Shown here: positions 1 to 7,403 of the stretch, piece after piece
How positions within the stretch are numbered: the stretch's first letter is position 1
Layout: the number at the start of each line of letters is the position of its first letter
NCBI RefSeq assembly: GCF_001570525.1
Contig: NZ_BBXC01000021.1
Span: forward strand, 124,001 to 188,000
Length of the DNA: 64,000 nt
DNA from: Herbidospora sakaeratensis
GTDB lineage: Bacteria > Actinomycetota > Actinomycetes > Streptosporangiales > Streptosporangiaceae
Direction: 5' to 3'
Made by a program: the position numbers and the translations under genes
Notes under the pieces: model-generated
The model's input: the letters and a program-made list of their open reading frames with translations, nothing else
The model's database searches: none
Told to the model about the DNA's origin: nothing

Positions 1-2
1 TC

Positions 3-293
3 GCCGGAGCGGCCCGCATCCGCACCCCCGACGGCCACGACGTGACCGCGCACTTCCTCGAAGGCGCCCGCCAGTGCCTCGCGGTCGCCCGCTCGTTCGG
101 CGTGCGGATCGCCATCCTCAAGGAGGGCAGCCCGTCGTGCGGCTCCCTGCGCATCTACGACGGGAGCTTCCGCGGCCGCGTGCTGCCGGGCGAGGGCGTG
201 ACGGCCGCCCTCCTGGTCGCCAACGGCGTCGAGGTCTTCGGCGAAGACCGCATCGCCGACGCCGCCGCCCGGCTGTCGGATCTCAGCGGGTGA
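3..293 (+). CDS. DUF523 family protein, 5'-truncated by window edge
   Basis: The reading frame is already open at base 3 and closes with TGA at 291-293, so only the C-terminal part is present. The translated piece contains the DUF523 signature ILKEGSPSCGS, in which the cysteine and the preceding lysine-glutamate are invariant in the family. Members of DUF523 (YbbK-like) include a bacterial thiouracil desulfidase domain and are thought to bind a metal through conserved cysteines; the N-terminal cysteines lie outside the window and cannot be checked. The last 11 bases overlap the end of the convergent reductase remnant. The family call is secure from the motif; a substrate cannot be assigned. 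Confidence 0.8.
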   Translation, partial: AGAARIRTPDGHDVTAHFLEGARQCLAVARSFGVRIAILKEGSPSCGSLRIYDGSFRGRVLPGEGVTAALLVANGVEVFGEDRIADAAARLSDLSG

Positions 294-773
294 GCAGCTC
301 GACCACGCCCGCGGCGCCCTCGCCGGCGTGGCCGGCGATCTCGTACGCGGCGGGCGCCATGGCGGTCAGCCAGTCGACGAGCAGCGGGGCGAACTCCTTC
401 GGCGCGAGATCCTCCCCGCGGAGCAGCGCGAAGGCGTGGGAAACCCGGCGAACATCCCGGTCATCGCGCTCAGCAGCGCCACGTCGAAGAGGGCGCGGGA
501 TCCGCTGTAGAGGACGTAGCCGCCCGAGTCCGGCACGCCGATCATCGGCGGCACCGCCATGATCCCGCCGTCCAGGAAGCGGGCGCCCCGGCCCTGGGCG
601 GGCGTGCCGGTGGTGAGGTTGACCAGGTCCTTGCCGGTCAGATCCACGTCGGCCAGGGCTTCGCCGACCGAGGCGTCGTCGAGCAGGCAGACGACCACGA
701 GATCGCCCGCGGCCACCGCGTCGACTCGCTCGACAAGGCGCTTTCCCCGCTGGGGGACTGGGGGCGGGAGCAC
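283..773 (-). pseudogene. Decayed NAD(P)-binding imine-reductase/6PGDH-like gene
   Basis: The minus strand encodes recognisable pieces of an NAD(P)-dependent reductase of the imine reductase or hydroxyisobutyrate dehydrogenase type: LVVVCLLDDASV, then LVNLTTGTPAQ, then LDGGIMAVPPMIG and VLYSGS. The pieces are joined with internal deletions: about ten residues are missing after GTPAQ and roughly thirty between the VLYSGS block and LLSAMTGMFAGF. After MFAGF the frame shifts, and the remaining C-terminus (HAFALLRGEDLAPKEF onward) reads in another frame to a TGA at 283-285. The N-terminal Rossmann GxGxxG segment is absent upstream. Normal members are about 290 residues, and about half of that remains. 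This is a gene in decay and probably makes no enzyme. Confidence 0.72.
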
Positions 774-876
774 GTGCTCGGCCGTCGACCGGTCGGCCGC
801 GCGGCCGGTCGCCGCCGGGTGCGGCGGGAGGCCGCGACGGCGGGCGGGGCCGCAGTAGGCGGAGCCGTGACGGAAA

Positions 877-2091
877 TCAGAGGTCCGCGCCGATGATGGC
901 CTTCTCGTCGGGGCGGTGCACCAGCACGTTGTCGATGTAGCTGCGGACCGCCGCCGCCAGGCCGACGTCCTTGCCGGCCGCCTCCGACAGGAACCAGCGG
1001 TGTTCCAGCACCTCGTGGAACAGCTGGGCGCGTTCGAGCTTGCGGTGCAGCTCCGGCGGGATCGCGTTTATCACCGGCTGGTAGACCTCGGCCAGCCAGC
1101 GGTGGGCCACTATCGCCTCGTCCTCGTGGCGCAGGCCGTGGGTGACGGTGAAGGAGTCGAGGTCGTTGAGCAGGCGGCGGGCCTGGTTCTCCTCGACGTC
1201 CAGGCCGGTCAGGCGCAGGAGGCGGCGCTGGTGGTGGCCGGCGTCGACGACCTTCGGGCGCACGATCAGGCGGCCGGTGCCGGCCTTGCGGCGGACCATC
1301 ATCTCGGCCACGTCGAAGCCGAGGGTGTTGAGGCGGCGGATGCGCTGGTCGACCTTGTGCCAGTCGACCTCCTCGATGATCTCGTCGGAGTTCAGCTCGT
1401 CCCACAGGCGGTGGTAGCGCTCGACGATCTGCTCGGCGAACACGAGCGGGTCGATCGAGGGGTGCAGCAGGTCGCCGGCCTCCAGGTCGAGCAGTTCGCC
1501 GTAGATGTTGATGTGGGCGACCTCGATGTCATGGTGGCGCTGGCCCTCGCTGATCATCGGGTGCAGCTCGCCGGTCTCGGCGTCCACCAGGTAGGCGGCG
1601 AACGCGCCCGCGTCGCGGCGGAACAGGGTGTTCGACAACGAGCAGTCGCCCCAGTAGAAGCCGGTCAGGTGCAGCCGGACGATCAGCACCGCCAGGGCGT
1701 CGAGCAGCCGCTCCAGGGTCTCCGGGCGCAGGGCGCCCGACAGGACCGCCCGGTACGGCAGGGAGTACTGCAGGTGGCTGGTGATGAGGGCCGAGTCGAG
1801 GCGTTCGCCGGTCTTGCTCTCGCGGCCGGTCACCACGGCCACCGGTTCGACCGACGGGGTGTCGAGCCGGTTGAGGTCCCAGAGCAGGCGGTACTCGCGT
1901 TTGGCGTACCGCTCGCTGATCTCCTTGATGGCGTACACGGTGCCGTTGATGCGGGTGAACCGGACGACGTGCCGGGAGATGCCCCGGGGGAGGGCGACCA
2001 GGCGGTGCTCGGGCCACTCTTCGAGGGGGATGTCCCAGGGGAGCCGGATGAGATCGGGATCCGAAGGGGCGCCGGTCATCTGAAGTGGCAC
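877..2091 (-). CDS. DUF4032 protein with kinase-like N-terminal domain
   Basis: This 404-residue protein carries a DUF4032 C-terminal half (about residues 210-385) behind a kinase-fold region. Kinase-like landmarks are visible: a VAIK-type lysine at residue 56 (VYAIKE), a catalytic-loop-like WGDCSLSN with Asp149 and Asn154, and a metal-loop-like LVDAE with Asp170. These resemble the Kdo/RIO-type lipopolysaccharide kinase fold more than Ser/Thr kinases. The GTG start at 2091 is preceded by AGGAG at seven bases; an internal ATG at 2079 lacks that spacing. It is divergent from the DUF885 gene. No substrate is known to me for this actinobacterial family, so kinase activity is an inference from the retained K/D/N/D residues. 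Confidence 0.8.
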   Translation of the reverse strand: MPLQMTGAPSDPDLIRLPWDIPLEEWPEHRLVALPRGISRHVVRFTRINGTVYAIKEISERYAKREYRLLWDLNRLDTPSVEPVAVVTGRESKTGERLDSALITSHLQYSLPYRAVLSGALRPETLERLLDALAVLIVRLHLTGFYWGDCSLSNTLFRRDAGAFAAYLVDAETGELHPMISEGQRHHDIEVAHINIYGELLDLEAGDLLHPSIDPLVFAEQIVERYHRLWDELNSDEIIEEVDWHKVDQRIRRLNTLGFDVAEMMVRRKAGTGRLIVRPKVVDAGHHQRRLLRLTGLDVEENQARRLLNDLDSFTVTHGLRHEDEAIVAHRWLAEVYQPVINAIPPELHRKLERAQLFHEVLEHRWFLSEAAGKDVGLAAAVRSYIDNVLVHRPDEKAIIGADL

Positions 2092-2183
2092 CTGGTTGCT
2101 CCTACTTTGGGGGGACCTATGCGATTAAGTGTCGCGGATGTCAGGTCATTCGTGGCGAGCGGGGTCGGGGGTAAGGTCGCCGC

Positions 2184-3761
2184 ATGACGCTGCTGGACGA
2201 GTTCGTCGACTGGTATCTGAAGGACAATCCGGTGCGGGCGACCCTCCTCGGGGCTCCCGGGTTCGACCACACACTGGGCGACTTCAGCGAAGAGGGCTTC
2301 ATCCGCCGCGAGCGCGCCGCCGAGTTGTGGCTCGACCGCCTCTCCAACGCCGATCCCGGGCCCTCGCCCGACGACCGGATCGACCACGAACTCGCCCTCT
2401 CCCATCTGCACGGCGAGGTGCTGACCGCCCGCTGGCCCGAGTGGCGGCGCACGCCGGCGCCCTACCTCGACACGATCTTCGCGGCCATGTTCACCCCGTT
2501 CCAGCAGCGGTTGTCCCCGGAGCCGGAGCTGGTCGAGGCGGCCGTCGCGCGGCTGGGCGAGGTGCCCGCGGTGCTGGCCGCCTGCCGGGCCAACCTGTCA
2601 CCCGACCTCGCCGCCGAGCTCCTCGTCACCCGGGGGCTGGGGCAGGCCCGCACCGGCCGGCGGTTCCTGACCGAGACGCTGCCCGCGCAGGTCGGCGACC
2701 CCGCGCTGCGCGCCCGCCTTGCGGCGGCGGCCGAACCGGCCGCGCAGGCCTTCGACGACGTGGTCGCCTTCCTGGAGAACTTCACCGCGCGCGGCAGCTG
2801 GCGGATGGGCGAGGAGCTCTACTCGGGCCTGCTGCGCGAACGCGAGATGCTCGGCTACGGCGCCGCCGAACTGCACGCCAAGGGCGTGGCCGAATGGGAG
2901 GCGCTGAACGCCCGCATGAACGAGGTGGCCGGCAAGCTCGGCTTCGACGCCTGGCGGCCCGCCATGGAGTCGCTCATGGACGACCACCCGCCCACCCTCG
3001 AAGCCATGCGCGCCGAATACGAGGCCGAGACCGAACGCGCCCGGCGTTACGTGCGCGACCGCGACCTGGTCACCTTCCCGCCGGGCGAACACTGCCAGGT
3101 GCTCCCGTCGCCGGAGTTCCAGCGGCCGATCATCGCGGTCGCCAACTACCTGGCGCCCCCGCCGCTGAGCACCGCCCGCGAGGGGGTGTTCTTCGTGCCG
3201 TACACCCCCGACGACTTCACCGAGGAGCAGGTCAGGCAGCGGCTGCGCACCAACTCGCGGCCGCAGATGCCCTCGATCGCGGTCCACGAGGCCTACCCCG
3301 GGCACCACTGGCACCTGGCCCACATCGGCGAGAGCTCCCGGCGCATCCGCAAGGTGTTCCGCACGCCCTACTTCGTCGAGGGCTGGGGCCTCTACGTCGA
3401 GAAGCTCATGTGGGAGCAGGGCTACTACGACACCCCGGAGACCGAGCTGGCCCACCTCGACTGCCGCATCTGGCGGGCCGCCCGCATCGTCGTCGACACC
3501 GCCCTGCACTGCGGCGAGATGTCGATCGAGGAGGCCGAGACGTACATGTCGACCAAGGCGTCGTTGTCGCCCGGCACCGCCAAGGGCGAGGTGAACCGCT
3601 ACTGCGCCTGGCCGACCCAGGCGCCCAGCTACCTGACCGGCGCGATCGAGATCGAGAAGATCAGAGACGAGTACACCGGCGACCTGAAGAGCTTCCACGA
3701 CCGCCTCGCCGGGAGCGGCGGCCTGCCCCTCGGGCTGGCCCGCAAAGCCGTGCTCGGCTGA
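2184..3761 (+). CDS. DUF885 family putative zinc metallopeptidase
   Basis: The 525-residue product matches the DUF885 family in length and in its hallmark HEAYPGHHWH, with the first histidine near residue 368. This is an extended HExxH-like motif, and the glutamate and histidines are expected to bind zinc. A second conserved block, VEGWGLYVEKLM, follows about 30 residues later and probably supplies further active-site residues. There is no signal peptide, so a cytosolic location is likely. The ATG at 2184 has a GGGGGTAAGG element a short distance upstream. The family is widespread in actinobacteria and usually annotated only as DUF885; peptidase activity is inferred from the motif. The aminotransferase gene begins about 30 bases downstream. 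Confidence 0.85.
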   Translation: MTLLDEFVDWYLKDNPVRATLLGAPGFDHTLGDFSEEGFIRRERAAELWLDRLSNADPGPSPDDRIDHELALSHLHGEVLTARWPEWRRTPAPYLDTIFAAMFTPFQQRLSPEPELVEAAVARLGEVPAVLAACRANLSPDLAAELLVTRGLGQARTGRRFLTETLPAQVGDPALRARLAAAAEPAAQAFDDVVAFLENFTARGSWRMGEELYSGLLREREMLGYGAAELHAKGVAEWEALNARMNEVAGKLGFDAWRPAMESLMDDHPPTLEAMRAEYEAETERARRYVRDRDLVTFPPGEHCQVLPSPEFQRPIIAVANYLAPPPLSTAREGVFFVPYTPDDFTEEQVRQRLRTNSRPQMPSIAVHEAYPGHHWHLAHIGESSRRIRKVFRTPYFVEGWGLYVEKLMWEQGYYDTPETELAHLDCRIWRAARIVVDTALHCGEMSIEEAETYMSTKASLSPGTAKGEVNRYCAWPTQAPSYLTGAIEIEKIRDEYTGDLKSFHDRLAGSGGLPLGLARKAVLG

Positions 3762-3793
3762 ACGCGGCGACGGCGTGGCGCGTACCCTCCGGC

Positions 3794-4987
3794 GTGACAG
3801 CATCCGTAGACCTCGCGTTGCTGCGGAGCGACGCCCACAGCCCGTCCTACTTCGCCCTGCGGCGCGGGGCCGCGGGTGACGACCTGGTCGACTTCTGCAT
3901 CCCGTGCAACCCGTACTTCCCGACCACGGCGATGTTCGACGACCTGCGGGCCAACCTGGTCGACGTGCTCAAGTACTACCCGAGCGACGCCGAGACGATC
4001 ACCAAGGAGCTGTGCGACACCCTCGACCTGAACCCTTCCACGATCGCGATGGGCAACGGCTCGACCGAGCTGATCACCTGGCTCGACCACCTGATGGTGC
4101 GCGAGAGCCTGGCCGTGCCGGTGCCCACCTTCGGCCGCTGGACCGACCAGCCGCTGGAGACCGGCAAGCGCTGCGACATGTTCCCGCTGCTGGAGTCGCA
4201 GCGCTTCCGGCTCGACGTGGAGAGCTACGTCAGGTTCATCCGGGAACGTGGGTCGCGGGTGGCGGTGATCTGCAACCCGAACAACCCCGACGGCGGCTAC
4301 CTGCCCCGCCACGAGGTGGTCCGGATGCTCGACCGGCTGACCGACCTCGACCTGATCGTGGTCGACGAGTCGTTCATCGAGTTCGTGGACGCCGAGCCGT
4401 CGGCCAGCGTCGCCGACGAGGCGGTCATCCGGCCCAACGTGGTGGTGCTGAAGAGCCTCGGCAAGAACTTCGGCCTGCACGGCGTGCGCTTCGGCTACCT
4501 GGTGGCCAACCCGCAGATCGCCGGCCTGGTCCGGCGCGTGCTGCCCAAGTGGAACCTCAACTCCTTCGCCGAGGTCGTGGTCTTCATGCTGAAGGCCCAC
4601 ATGAACGAGTACCGGCACAGCCTGCGGCTGGTCGCCCACGACCGCGAGATGATGATCCGCCAGCTCGCCTCCCTCACGGGTCTGACCGTGTTCCCGTCGC
4701 AGGGCAACTTCGTGTTGTGCAAGCTCCCCGAGGGCCGCGACGGCCGCGAGCTGCGCGACTACCTGATCCGCGAACACGGGGTCTACATCCGCGAGTGCGG
4801 CAACAAACTGGGCTTCAACAGCCGCTTCCTGCGTCTGGTCGTGCGCCCGCACGCCGACGTCCAGCGCCTGCTCGCGGGCATGTACGCCTACCTCTGCGCC
4901 GACCCGGAACCCCCGCGCCGGGGCCGGAGGAGGGCCCCGGAGATCGAGCCGGCCCCGATCTACCGGCTGCCGGGCAGCGTGGCGTGA
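3794..4987 (+). CDS. PLP-dependent aminotransferase, histidinol-phosphate type
   Basis: This is a fold-type I class I/II aminotransferase of about 397 residues. Visible signatures are NPNNPDG, which contacts the PLP ring region, VVDESFIEF with the pyridine-binding aspartate, and SLGKNFGLHGVRFGY with the likely Schiff-base lysine at residue 224. The sequence resembles histidinol-phosphate aminotransferase and threonine-phosphate decarboxylase-like enzymes, but it is not inside a his or cobalamin cluster, so the substrate is open. I chose the GTG at 3794 because homology-like sequence starts directly after it; the open frame continues far upstream only as the shadow of the DUF885 gene. The C-terminal 25 residues are arginine- and proline-rich and look like a non-conserved tail. 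Confidence 0.85.
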   Translation: MTASVDLALLRSDAHSPSYFALRRGAAGDDLVDFCIPCNPYFPTTAMFDDLRANLVDVLKYYPSDAETITKELCDTLDLNPSTIAMGNGSTELITWLDHLMVRESLAVPVPTFGRWTDQPLETGKRCDMFPLLESQRFRLDVESYVRFIRERGSRVAVICNPNNPDGGYLPRHEVVRMLDRLTDLDLIVVDESFIEFVDAEPSASVADEAVIRPNVVVLKSLGKNFGLHGVRFGYLVANPQIAGLVRRVLPKWNLNSFAEVVVFMLKAHMNEYRHSLRLVAHDREMMIRQLASLTGLTVFPSQGNFVLCKLPEGRDGRELRDYLIREHGVYIRECGNKLGFNSRFLRLVVRPHADVQRLLAGMYAYLCADPEPPRRGRRRAPEIEPAPIYRLPGSVA

Positions 4988-5030
4988 ACGGTCATTTACC
5001 CCTTATCAGGTGGTGTCGCATCATCGAGGA

Positions 5031-5525
5031 ATGATCGGCACGTTCTTCCGGCAGCACGTGCTGCCGTGGACGCTCAGCGGCCTGGCCCTGCTCGGCGTCG
5101 CCGCCTGGTTGTACGCCGACCACACCGCGTTCGCGCGCCGGTCGGTCGTCGCCACCGGCACGGTGACCGAGCTCCAGCGCGGCGGGGTGCAGTACAGCCA
5201 TGACGGGCAGCCGAGCATGGAGTACCACGGCCGGGTGAGCTACCTGGTCGACGGCGTCGAAGTGGTGAGCCGGATGTTGCTCGTCTACTGCTCGACCGCC
5301 CCGTGCGACCCGCCTCCGGTCGGCTCGGCCGTCACGGTGGCCTACGACCCGGAGCAGCCGGGCCGGGCCGTGCGTTCCTCGCCCGACGGGCTGCCGAGGT
5401 GGCCGAAACCCAACCTGGTCAGCGTGGGCCTGGTGGCGTTGGGCCTGCTGTCCCTGGCCGCGGTCGTGATCAACGTGGTCTGGATCTGGCCCGTGCTCCG
5501 CGCCCGGCCGGTCAAGCCGGGCTGA
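5031..5525 (+). CDS. DUF3592 membrane protein
   Basis: The 164-residue product has the DUF3592 architecture: an N-terminal transmembrane helix (about residues 12-30), an extracytoplasmic beta-rich segment containing YDPEQPGRAV, and a C-terminal transmembrane helix (about 130-155) ending in a short basic tail. Two cysteines in YCSTAPCDPP sit in the extracytoplasmic part and could form a disulfide. The start is uncertain: ATG 5031 directly follows GAGGA, whereas in-frame GTG codons at 5010 and 5013 follow CAGG. Function of the family is unknown. The gene stands alone, ending 33 bases before the stop of the convergent beta-helix gene. Confidence 0.78.
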   Translation: MIGTFFRQHVLPWTLSGLALLGVAAWLYADHTAFARRSVVATGTVTELQRGGVQYSHDGQPSMEYHGRVSYLVDGVEVVSRMLLVYCSTAPCDPPPVGSAVTVAYDPEQPGRAVRSSPDGLPRWPKPNLVSVGLVALGLLSLAAVVINVVWIWPVLRARPVKPG

Positions 5526-5558
5526 CCCCGGGCCGGCCGGGGTCCGCTCGGCGTGCCG

Positions 5559-6428
5559 CTAGCCGGCGCAGCCCGGGACCGCGTTCAGCGGGGCGCAGTT
5601 GTCGGGGGTGTTGTCGCGGACGCCCGAGCGGTGCAGCGTCACGGTGCCGCCCGGCAGTTCGAGGACGCCGCCGCCCGCGCCGATCGACTTGTTCAGCCGG
5701 ACCCAGGTGTCGCGCAGCGTCGTGGTGCCGGCGCTGGCGATCCCGCCGCCCGTCAGGGAGGCGCTCAGATTGCCGTTGACGGAGCTCCGAAGCACATGGG
5801 AGGTGTGGCCCGCGGCGGTGTAGAGGCCGGCGCCGTGGTCGTTGACCGCGTTGCCGATCACGGTGCTGTCGATGAGGTGCAGGGCGCCGGCGTTGTGGAG
5901 GCCGGCGCCGTTGCCGCCCAGGGCCAGATTGGCGGCGAAGACGGAGTTGCGGACCGTGGCGCGGCCGGTGTTGGCCAGGCCGGCGCCGTTGCCGATCTGG
6001 GCGAAGTTGCCCGCCACCGAGACCCGCAGCAGGTTGAGCTTGCCCGCGTTCCTGATGCCGGCGCCGTCGCCGCTGCCGAGGAGGCCGTTCAGCACGAACA
6101 CGTCCTCGACGGTCAGGTCGCCGGTGGGGGTGACGTCGAGGATGCGGAACGGGACCGACGACTGGGCGCGCTTGATCGAGGTGTTCGCGCCCTTCAGCGT
6201 GATCCGGCCGCTGATCGCCGGGAGCGGCGTGGTCAGGTTGTACGAGCAGCTCGGCGCCAGCCTCAGCACCGCCGCGTTCGTGTTGGCCGCGATGACGGCG
6301 TTGTGCAGCGCGCTGACGCTGCACGGCACCCTGATCGTGTTGATCGGGTTCGGCGCGGCGGCGGCCGGCGTCTGCGCGGCCGAGACCGCCACCCCGGCGA
6401 CGATCGCGGCATTGACGAGCAACCTCAT
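5559..6428 (-). CDS. Secreted right-handed beta-helix repeat protein
   Basis: The 289-residue product begins with a Sec-type signal peptide (MRLLVNAAIVAGVAVSAA with an alanine-rich cleavage region around residue 25). The mature part is built of short repeats with patterns such as GAGIRNAG, GAGLANTG and GAGLHNAG spaced about 35-45 residues apart, typical of a parallel beta-helix of the pectin-lyase or chlamydial polymorphic outer-membrane repeat type. Four cysteines are spread through the mature chain, two of them near the C-terminus. ATG 6428 is preceded by AAGGGGGA. No catalytic residues of a polysaccharide lyase are evident, so a structural or glycan-binding role outside the cell is as likely as an enzymatic one. 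Confidence 0.8.
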   Translation of the reverse strand: MRLLVNAAIVAGVAVSAAQTPAAAAPNPINTIRVPCSVSALHNAVIAANTNAAVLRLAPSCSYNLTTPLPAISGRITLKGANTSIKRAQSSVPFRILDVTPTGDLTVEDVFVLNGLLGSGDGAGIRNAGKLNLLRVSVAGNFAQIGNGAGLANTGRATVRNSVFAANLALGGNGAGLHNAGALHLIDSTVIGNAVNDHGAGLYTAAGHTSHVLRSSVNGNLSASLTGGGIASAGTTTLRDTWVRLNKSIGAGGGVLELPGGTVTLHRSGVRDNTPDNCAPLNAVPGCAG

Positions 6429-6500
6429 CGTGTCCCCCTTTTGGCGAGTAGATCCGCAGGTCATTCGACCAATGGGGATCCCGCCCCGAAGGGACGACGA

Positions 6501-7130
6501 TCAGGCGTTGCCCGAACCCTTACCCGCCCTTGCGATCACCGCGACCAGTTCGTCCTCGGTGAGGACGCGCGGCGTGCCGACGCCGAGGGCGCGGACGTAC
6601 ACCTCGCACAACCACTCCAGCAGCCGGGTCGCCTCGAACGCCTCCTCCAGCGTGCGGCCGATCGAGACGCTCCCGTGGTTGGCCATCAGCGCCGCCTGCC
6701 TGCCCTCCAAAGCGCGCACGACGTTGGCGGCGAGTTCGGGGGTGCCGTAGGTGGCGTACTCGGCGACCCGGACCGTGCCGCCGAGCAGCAGGGCGTTGTA
6801 GTGGATCGCCGGGAGTTCGGTCAGGGTGGTGGCGACCACCGTCCCGAACACGGAATGGGTATGGACCACCGCGCCCGCGCCGGTCGCCCGGTAGAGCGAC
6901 AGGTGCATCGGGGTCTCCGACGACGGCGCGCGCGATCCCGAGACGAGCTCGCCGTCGAGGGTCAGGACCGGGCAGTCGTCGGGGGTGAGGGCGTCGAGGG
7001 CGACGCCCGACGGGGTGACGGTGACCAGGTCGTCGGCGCGCACGCTGAGGTTTCCCGAGGTGCCGATGACCAGGCCGAGGGAGGCGGCGCGGTGGCCGTA
7101 CCGGCACAACTCCTCTTGGAGCTCCTTCAT
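6501..7130 (-). CDS. Class II aldolase/adducin family, fuculose-phosphate-aldolase-like
   Basis: The 209-residue protein has the class II aldolase/adducin signatures: GTSGNLSVR in the phosphate-binding loop, TPSG, an SSETPMHLSLYR segment with the catalytic glutamate, HTHS for zinc binding, and the NHGSV block carrying the third zinc histidine. It is close in layout to L-fuculose-1-phosphate aldolase, which cleaves a sugar phosphate to dihydroxyacetone phosphate and lactaldehyde. The start is ATG 7130, or possibly the in-frame GTG nine bases earlier, neither with a strong ribosome-binding site. It is divergent from the amino-sugar importer, and a dre-like operator lies about 20 bases upstream of its start, so it is probably co-regulated with amino-sugar uptake. 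Its real substrate is unknown. Confidence 0.85.
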   Translation of the reverse strand: MKELQEELCRYGHRAASLGLVIGTSGNLSVRADDLVTVTPSGVALDALTPDDCPVLTLDGELVSGSRAPSSETPMHLSLYRATGAGAVVHTHSVFGTVVATTLTELPAIHYNALLLGGTVRVAEYATYGTPELAANVVRALEGRQAALMANHGSVSIGRTLEEAFEATRLLEWLCEVYVRALGVGTPRVLTEDELVAVIARAGKGSGNA

Positions 7131-7150
7131 GGCGATCACATTATCTTGCA

Positions 7151-7166
7151 GCCGGTCTATACCAGT
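7151..7166. promoter_or_regulatory. dre-like (DasR-type) operator upstream of aldolase
   Basis: The core GGTCTATACC at 7154-7163 sits in the 16-bp block GCCGGTCTATACCAGT. On the minus strand it reads ACTGGTATAGACCGGC, which matches 12 of 16 positions of the DasR-responsive element consensus ACTGGTCTAGACCACT as I recall it. It lies 21 bases upstream of the aldolase start, a repressor-like position. Confidence 0.5.
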
Positions 7167-7294
7167 AGCCCCCTTATAGGGCATAAGATGCGGTAAAGCT
7201 CGGGTGTAAAGAGGGGATCGTCCTATGTTTAATATCCCCCATAAGCAGGCAAAACGCCGCGATCGGCACACAGACCATCGCGGTCACGTCACAG

Positions 7295-7310
7295 GTTGGT
7301 CTAGACCGAC
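7295..7310. promoter_or_regulatory. dre-type operator (DasR) upstream of ngcEFG
   Basis: GTTGGTCTAGACCGAC contains the perfect palindrome GGTCTAGACC at 7298-7307, the core of the DasR-responsive element. DasR is the GntR/HutC-family repressor that senses glucosamine phosphates and controls amino-sugar uptake in actinomycetes. The position 94 bases before the importer start fits that role. No dasR gene is in this window. Confidence 0.68.
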
Positions 7311-7358
7311 CCCGACACCTTGACGATGCTTGGGCCTCGCTCGTACGTTCACGAACGT

Positions 7359-7375
7359 TTAGGAAACTTTCCTAA
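7359..7375. promoter_or_regulatory. Perfect inverted repeat, second operator of ngcEFG
   Basis: TTAGGAAACTTTCCTAA has perfect 8-bp arms around a single central C and ends 28 bases before the importer start. Its form is like the AT-rich operators of ROK (NagC/XylR-type) sugar regulators in actinobacteria, though the family assignment is an inference. Together with the upstream dre site it suggests dual control of the operon. Confidence 0.6.
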
Positions 7376-7403
7376 TTGATCCCCCCGGTATCAGGAGAGT
7401 TGG

